In this document: positions 12,624 to 23,088 of the stretch, piece after piece
Layout of the letters: the number at the start of each line of letters is the position of its first letter
How positions within the stretch are numbered: the stretch's first letter is position 1
NCBI GenBank assembly: GCA_016946835.1
Contig: JACVTC010000031.1
Coordinates: 1,445,001-1,490,055, forward strand
From: Neocallimastix lanati (nom. inval.)
Taxonomy: Eukaryota; Neocallimastigomycota; Neocallimastigomycetes; Neocallimastigales; Neocallimastigaceae
DNA length: 45,055 nt
Direction of reading: 5' to 3'
The notes under the pieces: model-generated
The model's database searches: none
What the model was told of the DNA's origin: nothing
What the model saw: only the letters and a program-made list of their open reading frames with translations
Program-made: the position numbers and the translations under genes

Positions 12624-13600
12624 TAGATTGAAATATTTATAAAATAAATAAAATTTTTTGAATTGACAAATTTGAAATGAAATATATGGACCCCTTTCTT
12701 TAGATCTTATAGCAGATGAAGAAGAAAAAGAATATAAGAAAGTTTAACTAATATTTTTTTTTCTGAAATTATCCTAAACATGTTTATAAAATTTATAATG
12801 AAAAAAAAAAAACTTTTATTACTTTCTAAGAATTAAATTTGCTTTTTTATTACCTATTATTTAATTTTCTTGAGAGAGTTGTAAATTTTTTATAAGATAT
12901 TATTAATAAAATGCCTTCTTTCCCCCCCCCCCCGGGGAAACCGATCTTTTAAAATTCATATATTGCATTTCCACCAAGAAGGAGACACAGTACGTAAAAA
13001 AAAATTAATATTGTTATCAAAATATTCCTCTTTATCATCATCAAGAATATTCAATTATTAAAATCAGTGAAAAATTAATAAAAATTTCATCAACAAATTG
13101 AATGAATTTGTTGCCTAGATTCTTCAAATTTAGTACATAAAAATTTTCTTAAGTGTGTAAAAACTAGGTATACTGTTACTTATACCAAAACAAGAGCAAC
13201 ATGCTGGAAAATTTTTTTTGATACTAGTTTGCTTTGCATATAAATTCTCATATCAAAAATTTTATCTATATTTAATTCATCTAAATTCATCCGATGCAAA
13301 AAAAAAAAAAAAAAAAAAAAAATCCAACAGAAAAACATGAATATTTTAGAGATAAACATTAAGTAAATTTTTTGTAAACCAAATTTAAATTTCTTGTATT
13401 TAATTTGATCTAATCGTAAATGTACTTGTATAATGAATATTTTCCAAGCAAAACTTTTATATTTCTTAAGGAAGCTTATTATTATTTTTATGTATTATTA
13501 ATTTATGTGCTTGTTTTTTTTTTTTTTTTTTTTTTTTCTCCATGAATAATTTGAAAGTATTAGTATATTTTTTTAACAAAATGTGAAATAATAAAAGAAG
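11470..13600. other. Non-coding stretch dominated by long poly-T/poly-A tracts
   Basis: T-runs of about 20-33 bases occur near 11587, 11650, 11720, 11759, 11890 and 11912, and A-runs near 12132, 12444 and 13300. The intervening less A/T-rich patches (11370-11560, 13080-13260) could be further element remnants; I could not assign a frame. A C-run followed by GGGG lies at about 12921-12937. Confidence 0.6.
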
Positions 13601-13908
13601 ACTCTTTCCACTTTTTTAAAGCATCAAATCATTACTTAAGCACAAAAAACTAGCCATAGGAGTTATAAATAGTTCCTTTGATATATTACATATTATAAAT
13701 AGTAGTATTGGAGGTCTTACTTTTAAACCCAAAAAAATCTCCAAAACAAACCCTGACTAAAAGTAATTTGATGTTTTCTTTTTTTTTTTTTTTCATATTA
13801 TTTTTATTAAATCCTAAGTAAAAATGCATAGTTAAGAACTGAAGTAAGGACAAAGGAAACTTGAATATAAGTTTTAAAATAGAAAGGTTCGTTCCTATTA
13901 GTTAAAAA

Positions 13909-13950
<42 letters not shown>

Positions 13951-14275
13951 TAACTCCTATAATATACTTTGCTATTCGTTTTAGTAAATAATTGGCTCTA
14001 AATCCAAGTAGTTCAATGAAAATTATCCCTAAGATATATATATTAATTAGTGCTTAGTAGATGGTTCATGCTTAAGATAAGTGTAGGATTTTCATAATAT
14101 CTTGAAGGTTCTTTGGTTTAACAACCGGTGTAGAGCATTTACTAATTCCAAAAGGTCATTTCATTTTTGATACCTTCAATCATGAATTTTGTTTAAAAGA
14201 TTTTTAAGAGAGGAATTTTTTGTAGGGACCAACAAAACAATATCATTAGCATTCCTATTTTCACTATCACTATGA
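13600..14275 (-). pseudogene. LINE-type reverse transcriptase fossil, copy 2
   Basis: On the minus strand ANDIVLLVPTKNSSLKNLL (about 14195-14250) matches the YADDIVLL active site of non-LTR RTs, with the first Asp replaced by Asn. PFGISKCSTPVVKPKN follows, fitting FGI.KC..MVV. A decayed YLG.PF..L.LEPI patch comes next, then FLTNRNEPFYFKTYIQVS and LNYAFLL, the post-RT thumb region. Stops and an A-run (13911-13946) break it. It begins inside the active-site region, so its 5' part is missing. It is a different copy from the one immediately upstream, which has its own active site. Confidence 0.7.
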
Positions 14276-14289
14276 CTACTACTATAATT

Positions 14290-15870
14290 AATAATATTAT
14301 TTCAATTGATATTACAATTAATATTATATACTTCGTTACTACTATCAGAATCTGTACTTGATTCTTCATTGTTCATATCAATGATAACAATGTTTACATT
14401 ACTATTTGATATTGGACAATAATTACTAATTCTATACAATTTTTCATAAGGAATTTCAATATCCATAAAATATTTCATACGAAATTCAAGGAAAAGATAA
14501 CATTTAGAAAAACAATATTCCAATCAAGGATTACCTTTTTTTTTTCTTCTATAACAACCAAGGACATCTCTCTTTTTAGTCATCTTCAATCCTATTGGCG
14601 GCTTTTGGTAACATGAGCATCGAATTTATTTCCACATCAGGCAAAAAGTATCCATCACAAATCAATGCTAAATTTAGGATACTTAAAGTTGAGCTTTAGG
14701 TAGTCTCTAGTTTTCTCAAATTTATTTTTCGTATATAAGCCTTAGCCTTAGCATTAGCCATTATTGATTTTCCTGTCATATCTCTATCTCAGTGAAAATT
14801 GACAATTGCTTTTTTTTTTTTTTTAAGGGAAATTTATCCAATTTATCTGCTAAAAATTTTACTTTCTTTATCCCATGCATGACGTCTACAACATAATATA
14901 TCTCTAATTAAATCAGAGATAATACATTTCGTGTTTTTCCATTTTTTAAAACACCTTACTTGAGTTAATCACACATTTCTCCCAGAAAGAAGAGGAATAT
15001 TAAGTTCTTTTGAAATAAATACAATGCAAGAATGTAAAGCTATTCCCATTACAAAATCCTTCAATCCAATCCAGTATCATCCTGAATTAACCAGTGTCTG
15101 TGTACTTCTCGTTCTTTTTTTTTTTTTTTTTTTGACCCAAGTAGATGTGTATAATATGAAGCTTATCCAATTACTATAACAGAAAACACATTTGTTTATA
15201 AGGGATAGGAACATTAGGATTCTTAGAAAAAGCGCTTTATTCCATTAAAGGATTTCATAATTTTATTATTCATTCTCTGTATGATTGGTTTCAATTTTAA
15301 ATCATTTGAAAAAGGTACATCTTAGTAGGTATAGCAATCCTTTTTAGGTAACTCTTGACTTAAAAAAGATAAAAGATAGGGTTACTATTATTAAGAAATC
15401 GTTAAGCTTCCCCTCGTACTACTAAACCGGCACATTTTATTAATACAAAAAAACATTTCATTATTTTCTAGCCCAATCTACTGGCTAATTTTAACAATTT
15501 CTTAAGTTAACGATCTTGTTGGAAGCACATAATACAATATCATCTACAAAAAGACCTCCACAACAACGTTTTATCTCCCGTAGAGATTCCATATTTATCA
15601 CATTTACTAAAAATGTCATTAATGAACAAGTTAAATAAAACTAGTGAGAGAAGGGAACAACCTTGAAGAACACCTTTCTTAATATTAAATGATTGCGGTA
15701 ATTGTCCATTAACTTTTACACAAACCTTGGAAGATAAGTATAAATTTTCTATAAATTTAAAGCACTTACCTCAAATATTTAAGTGATAAATTTTTATTAA
15801 TACATTATATATGGAAACAGAGTCATATGCCAAGAAAAAAAAAAAAATAAGGTAAGTATCTTTATTTTTA
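14290..15870 (-). pseudogene. LINE-type reverse transcriptase fossil, copy 1 (RT to C-terminal zinc finger)
   Basis: Read right to left: AYDSVSIYNVLIKIYHLN (about 15780-15830), KVCVKVNGQLPQSFNIKKGV, then LQGCSLLSLVLFNLFINDI (about 15615-15680) and, one frame on, FVDDIVLCASNK (about 15520-15552) are the conserved RT blocks of non-LTR elements. LKLKPIIQRMNNKIMKSFNG (about 15245-15305) and a decayed NP.VPI..K segment follow. IISDLIRDILCCRRHAWDK (about 14860-14925) is the downstream helical region. EYCFSKCYLFLEFRMKYF (14470-14523) fits the CCHC-like C-terminal finger (CP.C...E...H.L..C). Several frameshifts and stops are present. Confidence 0.8.
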
Positions 15871-16292
15871 AATTTTCGTCTTTGACATATAATTCATACT
15901 GAAATGTAAAGATTTATACATTATTCTCAATTTCGAAATTCATATTATTCAAAGTAATGCTAAAGTAAATAATACAATAGATTCATTAAAATAATAATAT
16001 GTAGAAACTACATGATATTATTAATTATACAACTTCAATGTTACTACATATCCAGTTTAAAACAATATAAAACATCAAATTCACTTTCTATTGTCTTCCA
16101 ATATTCCATATTTTCTTTCTTCGTACAAGAAGTCACTTAAGAAAGGATACTGAAATTAGTACACCTGATATAGGCTATTCCTTTTCCATCAACCCTCATT
16201 GGACCTGGAAAAACTGTTCATATCATTGGTTTTAACAGAAGAAGGTGAAGAAAAAATCATCAAGTGATACTTTTTTTTTTTTAAACAAGAAA

Positions 16293-16328
<36 letters not shown>

Positions 16329-16715
16329 GATATTATTAAATATATATAGTATATATATTTTTTGGACTAGGAAGAGAATGCACTTCTTTATTAAATAGAT
16401 TAAGATATTTTTATGTATTACATTTAGCATCTTTAAAATAGATAGTGTGGTATCCACTAAACTCTCCCCTAAATCACAAGAAAGATCATCAAAAGATGAA
16501 TTACTTTAATATAGGTTCTTTGTTCGTGCTGTTAGTAAATGTGTATTAATGAAAATTAACAGGACTTCTAACTACACTATTCCTTTGCCATATCGTCACT
16601 CTTGATAATGAAAGTGTTTTGGCTAAACCTCTTAAAAAGTAACTATACATAGTATAGATATATATATATATCTATATATATGAAAAAATTTTTAAAATAA
16701 GATTAATGATTTCAG

Positions 16716-16767
<52 letters not shown>

Positions 16768-16855
16768 GAATAGGAATAACCTTTATTTAATAATATTAAT
16801 GTTAAAAAAATATACGAAATTTTTTAATATTAATATTTAAAAACTACGTTATTAT

Positions 16856-16900
<45 letters not shown>

Positions 16901-17653
16901 TTAGAGAAAAACTTTATTTAATTTATAATAATAATAATAATAATAAAGTTACATGATTTTAATGAAAAAAAAAAAAAAATAAAATAAAATAAAATAAAAT
17001 ACATGAAATAACATATTATATATTATAAAATTATAAAAGTGTGTTAGAAGCAATAGCCTCTAACTTTTCCCATTCATCGATGATTAACACCACGTCCATT
17101 ATTGCGAGTAATAATTTCAGTATTAGTGTTATAGTTCTTTCACCGGGAGGTGAAAATCCTTGCTGCCTTAATCATTTCGACTGTCAACGCTCTTGGCAAC
17201 GGTAGATTCAACGGAATACCATTTCATTATCAATCTAATAAAAGATCGACAAATTAAAGGTATTACGTTTGTTAGAAACTCTGCAATCCCCACAAAATAC
17301 GGAATTATCAATTTTGTATATCATTAATAATTGGAAGAATTGGAAGAATTCCTTTCGTCCACAAAAAACTCATAACAGAAAAATCATTAAGCAATTAATA
17401 AGACGTACATTTAATATTATTAACCCAATCATTATTCTATAAATATTGCATAATATTTTTCCTCTTTCTAAAATATTATATAAAGTTAAATTAAATCTTT
17501 AATATTCCCTTACATCATATATATTTTCATGTAAACACGTAATTACAATTTCAACAATTCATCATTTATAACTTTATTAAATTTTTGAATTTATTAATAT
17601 ATTAAAATAAAATAATGAATATATTATTTTTACAATAATTTATATAATTTTAT

Positions 17654-17701
<48 letters not shown>

Positions 17702-18016
17702 TTAATTTTTTTCTTTTTACAATTAACATTTTATTAATCAACTTTTTTATTACGTACAAAAATTTTAATATTTTATTTTTATTTTATCAGAAATAATAAC
17801 CTTCATCCTACAATTTTACAACATACTCTTAATATATAATTAAACTATGCATTATTCCATAAATGACACATAATAAAATTATATATTCACTCATAACTGA
17901 AAGAATATATAATTATATTATGCACCATCTAATTTAAATATCACATAATTAATTTATATATTTATAATTAAAACATATATTTATAATTGAATTTTGAAAT
18001 AGAAATATTTCTAAAT
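15871..18016. other. Decayed coding-like patches and poly-T/A tracts, unassigned
   Basis: Three patches are less A/T-rich than their surroundings. On the minus strand 16035-16215 gives a nearly open frame (VFPGPMRVDGKGIAYIRCTN, one stop, then a Lys/Glu-rich part). The 16440-16625 patch includes LLIFINTHLLTARTKN. The 17040-17240 patch includes NGIPLNLPLPRALTVEMIKA and later ITRNNGRGVNHR. They may be upstream parts of the LINE fossil or other dead genes; I do not recognise them. T-runs at 16722-16764, 16859-16895 and 17657-17700 fill the rest. Confidence 0.5.
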
Positions 18017-19342
18017 TCATAAATATTCTTCAAAGCCAGTTGGATATTTGTTTAAATAATTCAACTCCAAATCGGATAAGGCGAAGTGGTAATTACTTAA
18101 ATCAATATTAGATTCAACTGTCCTTAATTGATCAATTTCCATATCAAATTCTTTCCCAGTATTCATTGGGGATAATGAATTTATTCCCATAGTAGTTTCT
18201 ATTCCAGTATTCCATGATGATAACAATTCACTCTCCATAGTAGATTCAATTCCAGTATTAATTTGGAAAAATTGATTAATCCCCCAAATAGATTCTATCT
18301 CTAAAATTGCTTCTTTCATATTTTCTAAAGCTTCTTTAATATCAACGTCTTCATTTCCATCACAAGTAACCTCATTTACATTATAACTTTCCTTAAAATA
18401 TATTGAGCCAATCAATTTTTTCAAATTGATCAATACTTCTTTAATATTTAAGGTATTTTCATTAATATTATAATCATTTTCATCAAACATTAACGGCATG
18501 TCAGATACTCTTTTAATATGAATTTCATATTTAAACTCACTGTTAAATCTATAATCTTCATCATATATAATGTTCATATAATTAAGAAATCTCTTATATT
18601 TTCCTTCATTTAGTAAACATTTTAAATAAAGTGAACTCTGATTATTTTTTCTATTCACTCTTCGAATAAACTGCTTTAATGTAATTGTACTATATAATTC
18701 GCTTAATGCCATTATTTTTCCATTAACCACAAAAACAAACATGTACATATAATTATATTTTATCTTATTTCTTTCAGAATTTATATTCAACGAAACTTCA
18801 ATTTCATCCTTCAAAAGTCCTAAATTTACAACTTCAATTTCTTTATTTTCGCATTTTTGTTCCTCATTTAAATATTTATCTATCCTACTAATCATACCGT
18901 CGTAGTCCAAATCATATGATGAAAATAAATTCGCCATTTTAATTAACTTCACCTCAACTGCTGAATCTCCAAAAACCGACGCAGTTTTTCTAAAATTCAT
19001 AAATAGTTTTATTTGCTTTTCACCATATTCATTCTCATATACATCATTTTCTTCATATAACATTTTCACTGGTACATCTTTTATTCCGTGTTCCCATATT
19101 TCAGATCCTTTTTCAAATACATTGAGTGAATTAAGTTTTAATTTTTCAAAAAGATTATCTTTCAATAAATACAATGAATTTTCCAATGCATTAGCCTTAA
19201 ATCTTTTTGTTTTTGGAAATACATTTTTTACAGAACAACAAATAGAAGCATCACTAAAATTTTTAGCTTCGGATAATGTCAAAATTATATCCAAAACTTT
19301 ACATTCATCTTTTGTAAATATTGTATTAATATAGTCAGCCAT
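18017..19342 (-). CDS. Hypothetical 441-residue protein with EF-hand-like loop and 16-residue repeats
   Basis: A single open exon runs from an ATG in context AAAGATGGC to TGA. I do not recognise the family. Residues 144-155 (DLDYDGMISRID) fit a canonical EF-hand loop, with Asp at loop positions 1, 3, 5 and 12, Gly at 6 and Ile at 8, preceded by a plausible helix. One Ca2+-binding site is therefore possible, though no second EF-hand is evident. Near the C-terminus (residues 362-409) are three tandem 16-residue units starting NTGIESTM, NTGIETTM and NTGKEFDM. There is no signal peptide and no clear membrane segment. Codon and base use are typical of the A/T-rich host. It stands alone between decayed elements on the left and the bacterial-type cluster on the right. 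Confidence 0.75.
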   Translation of the reverse strand: MADYINTIFTKDECKVLDIILTLSEAKNFSDASICCSVKNVFPKTKRFKANALENSLYLLKDNLFEKLKLNSLNVFEKGSEIWEHGIKDVPVKMLYEENDVYENEYGEKQIKLFMNFRKTASVFGDSAVEVKLIKMANLFSSYDLDYDGMISRIDKYLNEEQKCENKEIEVVNLGLLKDEIEVSLNINSERNKIKYNYMYMFVFVVNGKIMALSELYSTITLKQFIRRVNRKNNQSSLYLKCLLNEGKYKRFLNYMNIIYDEDYRFNSEFKYEIHIKRVSDMPLMFDENDYNINENTLNIKEVLINLKKLIGSIYFKESYNVNEVTCDGNEDVDIKEALENMKEAILEIESIWGINQFFQINTGIESTMESELLSSWNTGIETTMGINSLSPMNTGKEFDMEIDQLRTVESNIDLSNYHFALSDLELNYLNKYPTGFEEYL

Positions 19343-20183
19343 CTTTAATAATTTTTATTATAATTTAAAGTACTTAGATCTTTAGTAGTAAAATTATGAT
19401 CTATTTATATCTGTTTATACTTTTCTTTCTTTCTTTTTTTTTTTTTTTTTTATTAAATACTTATTCTAATAAAAAAAAAATTTATAAATTTATTATATAA
19501 TATAATTTTAAATCATTATACATAATTATATTTTCTATTATATTGTAAAAATTTTAATTATTCTAATATATTATTAGCTAATGATAAATAAAGTTAAATG
19601 TAATAATAAATAGTACAATAAATTATGATTGGAAAGCATTTGTTCTATGTTCCTTTTACGGTTACATTATTTTATTTTATTTTATTTTATTTTGTTTTTT
19701 TTAAAATAAAAAAATATATATATATATATATATATTTGATATAGTAGTTTAAATTTTAATAGACTATTTATTACAGTTAAATCTAATATATCATATTAAA
19801 AACAATATATTTTAATATATAATATATTTTATTGTAATATATAATGAATAATAATAATAATTTATGTGATATAAAATTTACGTAGTTGTAAATACAAATG
19901 CAAATACAACACTAGAATAGTGAATTTATAAAAGTTTATTTATATCTTTTTTTTTTGTTTTATTTATTCTTTTTTATTGTTGTTGTATTGATCTTTTTTA
20001 TTTTTTTTTAATTGTTGGTGTGTGTTTTTTTTTTTTTCTTTGGTGTTGTTGTTGTTACCATTATTAATAAAAATAAATAAATCAGTCTATGTAATGAATA
20101 AACATAATAAATATATATATAAAATAAAAAAATTTCCAAAAAAAAAAAAATTAAAAAATAAAAAAAGAGAGTTAACTACAAAT
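19343..20183. other. Intergenic A/T-rich spacer
   Basis: Contains a T-run at about 19433-19451, a TA microsatellite at about 19716-19735 and TTTTA repeats at about 19668-19692. It must hold the promoter of the 441-residue gene; no specific element is visible. Confidence 0.7.
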
Positions 20184-20651
20184 ATGATGGATCGATATGA
20201 TCACACATTGTGGGAAAAAATTACAGAATTGGGAAACTGTTTGGAAGATAAAAGCGGAGATAAATATTATAGTGGTCTTGTAGATGCTGCAAATGATATT
20301 CAGTCACCAGATTTGCGTTTTTCTACATTAGTTGAAATCGGAAATCTTGCCGCAATAGATGGAAGTTGTGAAGCTTTTCAGAAAGCAAGTAATTACTTGC
20401 TGAAGATAGTCAGTTCAGCAAGTCCAGATATCGCGCTGGAACGGCTAAAAAAGCAGATGCAGTCATATTGCTTTACAGAAAAAGTAGGGTATATTCCAGA
20501 TTATATGGAATGCTGGAATAACAGAGGGGCGTTGGAGATTTTGATAAGAATTGCTCCGCGCATAAAAGGAGGAAACAAAGTACTAAGGAATGAAACCGCA
20601 ACTTTGTGCCGTATTCTCTTGCAAAAATTGAAAGAATTTAAAAAGAAATAA
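20184..20651 (+). CDS. Bacterial-type hypothetical protein, about 155 residues
   Basis: The start is taken as the ATG at 20184 (MMDRYDHTLWEKITELGN); upstream codons in the same frame are low-complexity Lys/Ile/Phe and have no usable ATG near the protein-like part. A second ATG at 20187 is equally possible. The product is probably mainly alpha-helical, with three Cys and no signal peptide or membrane segment. Base composition is clearly richer in G+C than flanking fungal DNA (for example GCGCTGGAACGGCTAAAAA), there is no intron, and the neighbours are bacterial-type genes, so horizontal transfer is inferred. I do not recognise the family. No good Shine-Dalgarno precedes the start. Confidence 0.6.
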   Translation: MMDRYDHTLWEKITELGNCLEDKSGDKYYSGLVDAANDIQSPDLRFSTLVEIGNLAAIDGSCEAFQKASNYLLKIVSSASPDIALERLKKQMQSYCFTEKVGYIPDYMECWNNRGALEILIRIAPRIKGGNKVLRNETATLCRILLQKLKEFKKK

Positions 20652-20782
20652 TGTTACATGCTTTTTCAAAAATTAGACGCTTAACTAATCAGGAACGGTA
20701 AAAGTGTGTTGGTAATTTTGTTGGTTTTCGAGGAAATTCGTTTTACATAAGTGGATGGTGGAGGTATATTTTTGTGTTTAAA

Positions 20783-21205
20783 ATGAAAACGGTTGTGCGT
20801 TTTTTTCTGGTATTGTTGTTTTTTATTTGTTTATGCGTCCATAGTATGGAAAGCGATTCCAGCGCAGATGGTTTGTTGTTATTTGATGAAGAAGTTGCAA
20901 AATTTCCAAAGATTGAAACCGTTTCCATTATAAATCCGCTGATAGAAAAAGGAAAAATGAAATGGTCCGATGGGTGTTTCTCATTCTTTTATTTTTCCGT
21001 ACACACATTTTTTATTTTCTTTTATAAGCTAGGAAGGAATAGCATTCCACAGCAAGCGAGTTCTCTCTACATGTTCTTTCGAAATATGCTTAGAAAAGTC
21101 ATTCTCGTAATCTGCAAGAAGGTTGATTTGCAATCTTCTTACCTCTTGATAATCTTGATTTTGGGCGTAAGAACCAACGATTGCGGGCATTCCTCCCACA
21201 TATAA
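20783..21205 (+). pseudogene. Truncated bacterial-type exported protein fragment
   Basis: An ATG at 20783 begins MKTVVRFFLVLLFFICLCVHS, a good signal peptide, followed by about 45 residues of protein-like sequence ending near KGKMKWSDG (about 20973). Beyond that point the frame merely runs antisense to the neighbouring ATPase, so the last 70-75 residues are not a natural continuation. I read it as the 5' stump of a bacterial gene for an exported protein, cut where the ATPase segment begins. Family unknown. Confidence 0.4.
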
Positions 21206-21763
21206 ATATCGACGCAATAAGTCGATTATTTTATCTTTAAACACTTTTTGCATTTCAAAATTGTTATCCTGAATGATTTTTAACAGCTGTTCTTCACCTA
21301 TCGCGAAGAGAAACTCTTGAAAATTCAATGGATATAAATTCAAATAATCAACTTTTCCTACAGGAAATCCCGTTCCTTTATGTTCGCTGACTCCGAGTAA
21401 ACTTCCTGCAGCAATCACATCGTACTCAGGAGCATTTTCGCAAAAATTCTTCAAAGAAGTCATCGCCATTGGATTTTCTTGAATCTCATCGAAGATTATA
21501 AGTGTGTTTTTCGGAGAAATTTTAAATCCAGCTGCAATGCTGAGACCGTCCAAAATTTTCCGTACATCCATGCCGTGGCGAAATAAGTTATCAAGCATGG
21601 GAGAGTTGTCGAAAGAAAAATAGGCGACGTTTTTGTAGAATTTCTTTCCAAACTCTATCATCAACCAAGTCTTTCCAACTTGCCTTGCTCCCTTGATAAT
21701 AAGAGGTTTGTTCCTTTTTGTTTTCTTCCAAATTTCCAGATTTTTCATTGCGTTTCTAAACAT
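20985..21763 (-). pseudogene. AAA_14/DUF4143-type ATPase, truncated by in-frame TAG
   Basis: Starts at ATG 21763 (MFRNAMKNLEIWKKTKRNKP), the usual N-terminus of this bacterial family. Walker A is GARQVGKT (residues 25-32), Walker B is LIIFDE (88-93), and AAGSLLGV (118-125) is the following conserved strand. DUF4143 begins around LLRRYLYVGGMPAIV (182-196). The open frame stops after 244 residues at RTRLLWNAIPS, but the same frame continues past the TAG as LIKENKKCVYGKIKE (to about 20985). This matches the family's IPSQLAKENKKF continuation, so the stop replaces a Gln codon. The normal length is about 400 residues or more, so roughly the last third is missing. Members are common in rumen and gut bacteria; their biological role is unclear. 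Expression in the fungus is unknown. Confidence 0.85.
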
Positions 21764-21768
21764 GGTTT

Positions 21769-21774
21769 CACCTC
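21769..21774 (-). promoter_or_regulatory. Shine-Dalgarno-like sequence before the ATPase start
   Basis: On the minus strand GAGGTG lies 5 nt before the ATG (GAGGTGAAACCATG). It would be a strong bacterial ribosome binding site and has no role in fungal translation. It supports direct DNA transfer from a bacterium. Confidence 0.7.
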
Positions 21775-22420
21775 AATAACGTCATTTCACGAACAATTTT
21801 TGCACGAATTTAATCTTAAAATCAACAGTTTTCTTCATGAAAAATCATGCCTAGAACCACATTTCCCGCAGGAAATATTCTTTGGGAACCTTTACAAGTT
21901 AACAACAAAATCAAAGGTTAGGGCGATATCCTTTACTTTCTCCTTAAAAAAGTAAAACTTAATTCCCTTGTTAACATCTCCTCCCCTACTCCGCGTATAC
22001 TTTTCCTGTTTTTATATTGGATTTTTAAACTTTGATTTTATAAACTGGTTTTCTATACCGAATTCAGTACAAAATCGATCTGTTCACAATCCGTCTGTAA
22101 AGTTTATTTTAACGTACGTTTGTTTGAACTCGTTTTAATTCCTCCCATTTCTCAAAATTAATTTGGACTACACAATCGTGTATTATGATAATTTATAAAA
22201 TACAACTTATAAAAACAAATTTTTAATACAAAATAAACTCACTTTACTTCTATTCTCTCTAAAATCGGAAGTTTAGGATATACCAAAGGCTATTACAGAG
22301 CATAATCTTATAAAATATAAAGTACAAATTTACATATCTAGAAATACTATAAACCAAGTGGTTTGTTATTTAATTTTAATCATGCTAGAATTCGAACGTG
22401 TTGTTATATATTGAATAAAA
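21775..22420. other. Spacer between the ATPase and parA-like genes
   Basis: About 21775-22150 is less A/T-rich than typical fungal spacers here and includes patches such as CTCCCCTACTCCGCGTATAC, so it is probably also bacterial in origin. No intact coding frame was found. The 250 bases before the parA-like gene become A/T-rich, and no Shine-Dalgarno is present at its start. Confidence 0.5.
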
Positions 22421-23074
22421 ATGACAGCTAAAGTAATTACGTTAGCAACAAGCAAAGGAGGAGCTGGAAAGTCTACGCTTGTTCGCAATTTGGCAGCATA
22501 TTGGGTTAACTTGGGGTTTAGGGTTGCGATTATAGATGCAGATCCTCAAGGAAGTATAATTAATAGGCATTCATCCGTTGGCGTACTCGAAAAACTAACT
22601 GTGCTAGCTAATCCGGAAGAAACTGTGGGAAATACTGTTAAGGAAATAGTGAATGACTTTGATTACATATTAATCGATACAGGAGGATTCAGAAATAAAA
22701 CCACAGTAATGGCTCTCTTAGCCTATCAATATGCGATCATTCCTCTAAAGCCGTCTTCAGATGATTTTGTAGCAGCAGCAAAAACGTTGTCTTTAATTAA
22801 AGAACTAAATCGTATACCTGAACGTCTTGATAGACCTATCATGTATCGAATGATCCTTACAATGAGCCAACAAGGTACTATTATTGCGCGTAACGTCAGG
22901 CTTGAACTTCAAAAAATGGGTTTTTTGGTACTCAACGCAGAAATGTATCACAGAGTAGCATATCCAGAAGCAGCAATATCAGGGACTTCTCCATGTATTA
23001 CTGATCCAGATGGAGCCGCCGCCAGAGATGTTGCAAAAATTGCAGCAGAATTAGGACAAGCGTTCGAATGGTAA
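22421..23074 (+). CDS. parA: ParA-type partition ATPase (bacterial plasmid type Ib-like)
   Basis: An intact 217-residue protein. The deviant Walker A motif SKGGAGKST (residues 11-19) has the signature Lys (K12) of ParA/MinD ATPases. The A' motif is IIDADPQGS (37-45) and Walker B is ILIDTGG (83-89). Length and the lack of an N-terminal HTH fit the small ParA group (type Ib), which works with a short ribbon-helix-helix ParB to segregate plasmids by binding DNA non-specifically in its ATP form. The start is the ATG before TAKVITLATSKGG; no Shine-Dalgarno is seen. There is no intron and no stop or frameshift, although it lies inside fungal-type DNA. The convergent neighbour ends 6 bases away and looks like the ParB partner. 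Whether a fungus uses it is unknown. Confidence 0.88.
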   Translation: MTAKVITLATSKGGAGKSTLVRNLAAYWVNLGFRVAIIDADPQGSIINRHSSVGVLEKLTVLANPEETVGNTVKEIVNDFDYILIDTGGFRNKTTVMALLAYQYAIIPLKPSSDDFVAAAKTLSLIKELNRIPERLDRPIMYRMILTMSQQGTIIARNVRLELQKMGFLVLNAEMYHRVAYPEAAISGTSPCITDPDGAAARDVAKIAAELGQAFEW

Positions 23075-23076
23075 AA

Positions 23077-23088
23077 TGCGTTAACGCA
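23077..23088. other. 12-bp perfect palindrome between parA-like and parB-like stops
   Basis: TGCGTTAACGCA is its own reverse complement. It starts three bases after the parA-like stop and covers the stop codon of the convergent gene. It could be chance, part of a bidirectional terminator, or a partition or recombination site. Confidence 0.6.

Noticed and set aside
20743-20928. Minus-strand 61-codon frame opposite the signal-peptide fragment
   Set aside because: The plus strand has a clear signal peptide and better composition; the minus frame has no motif.
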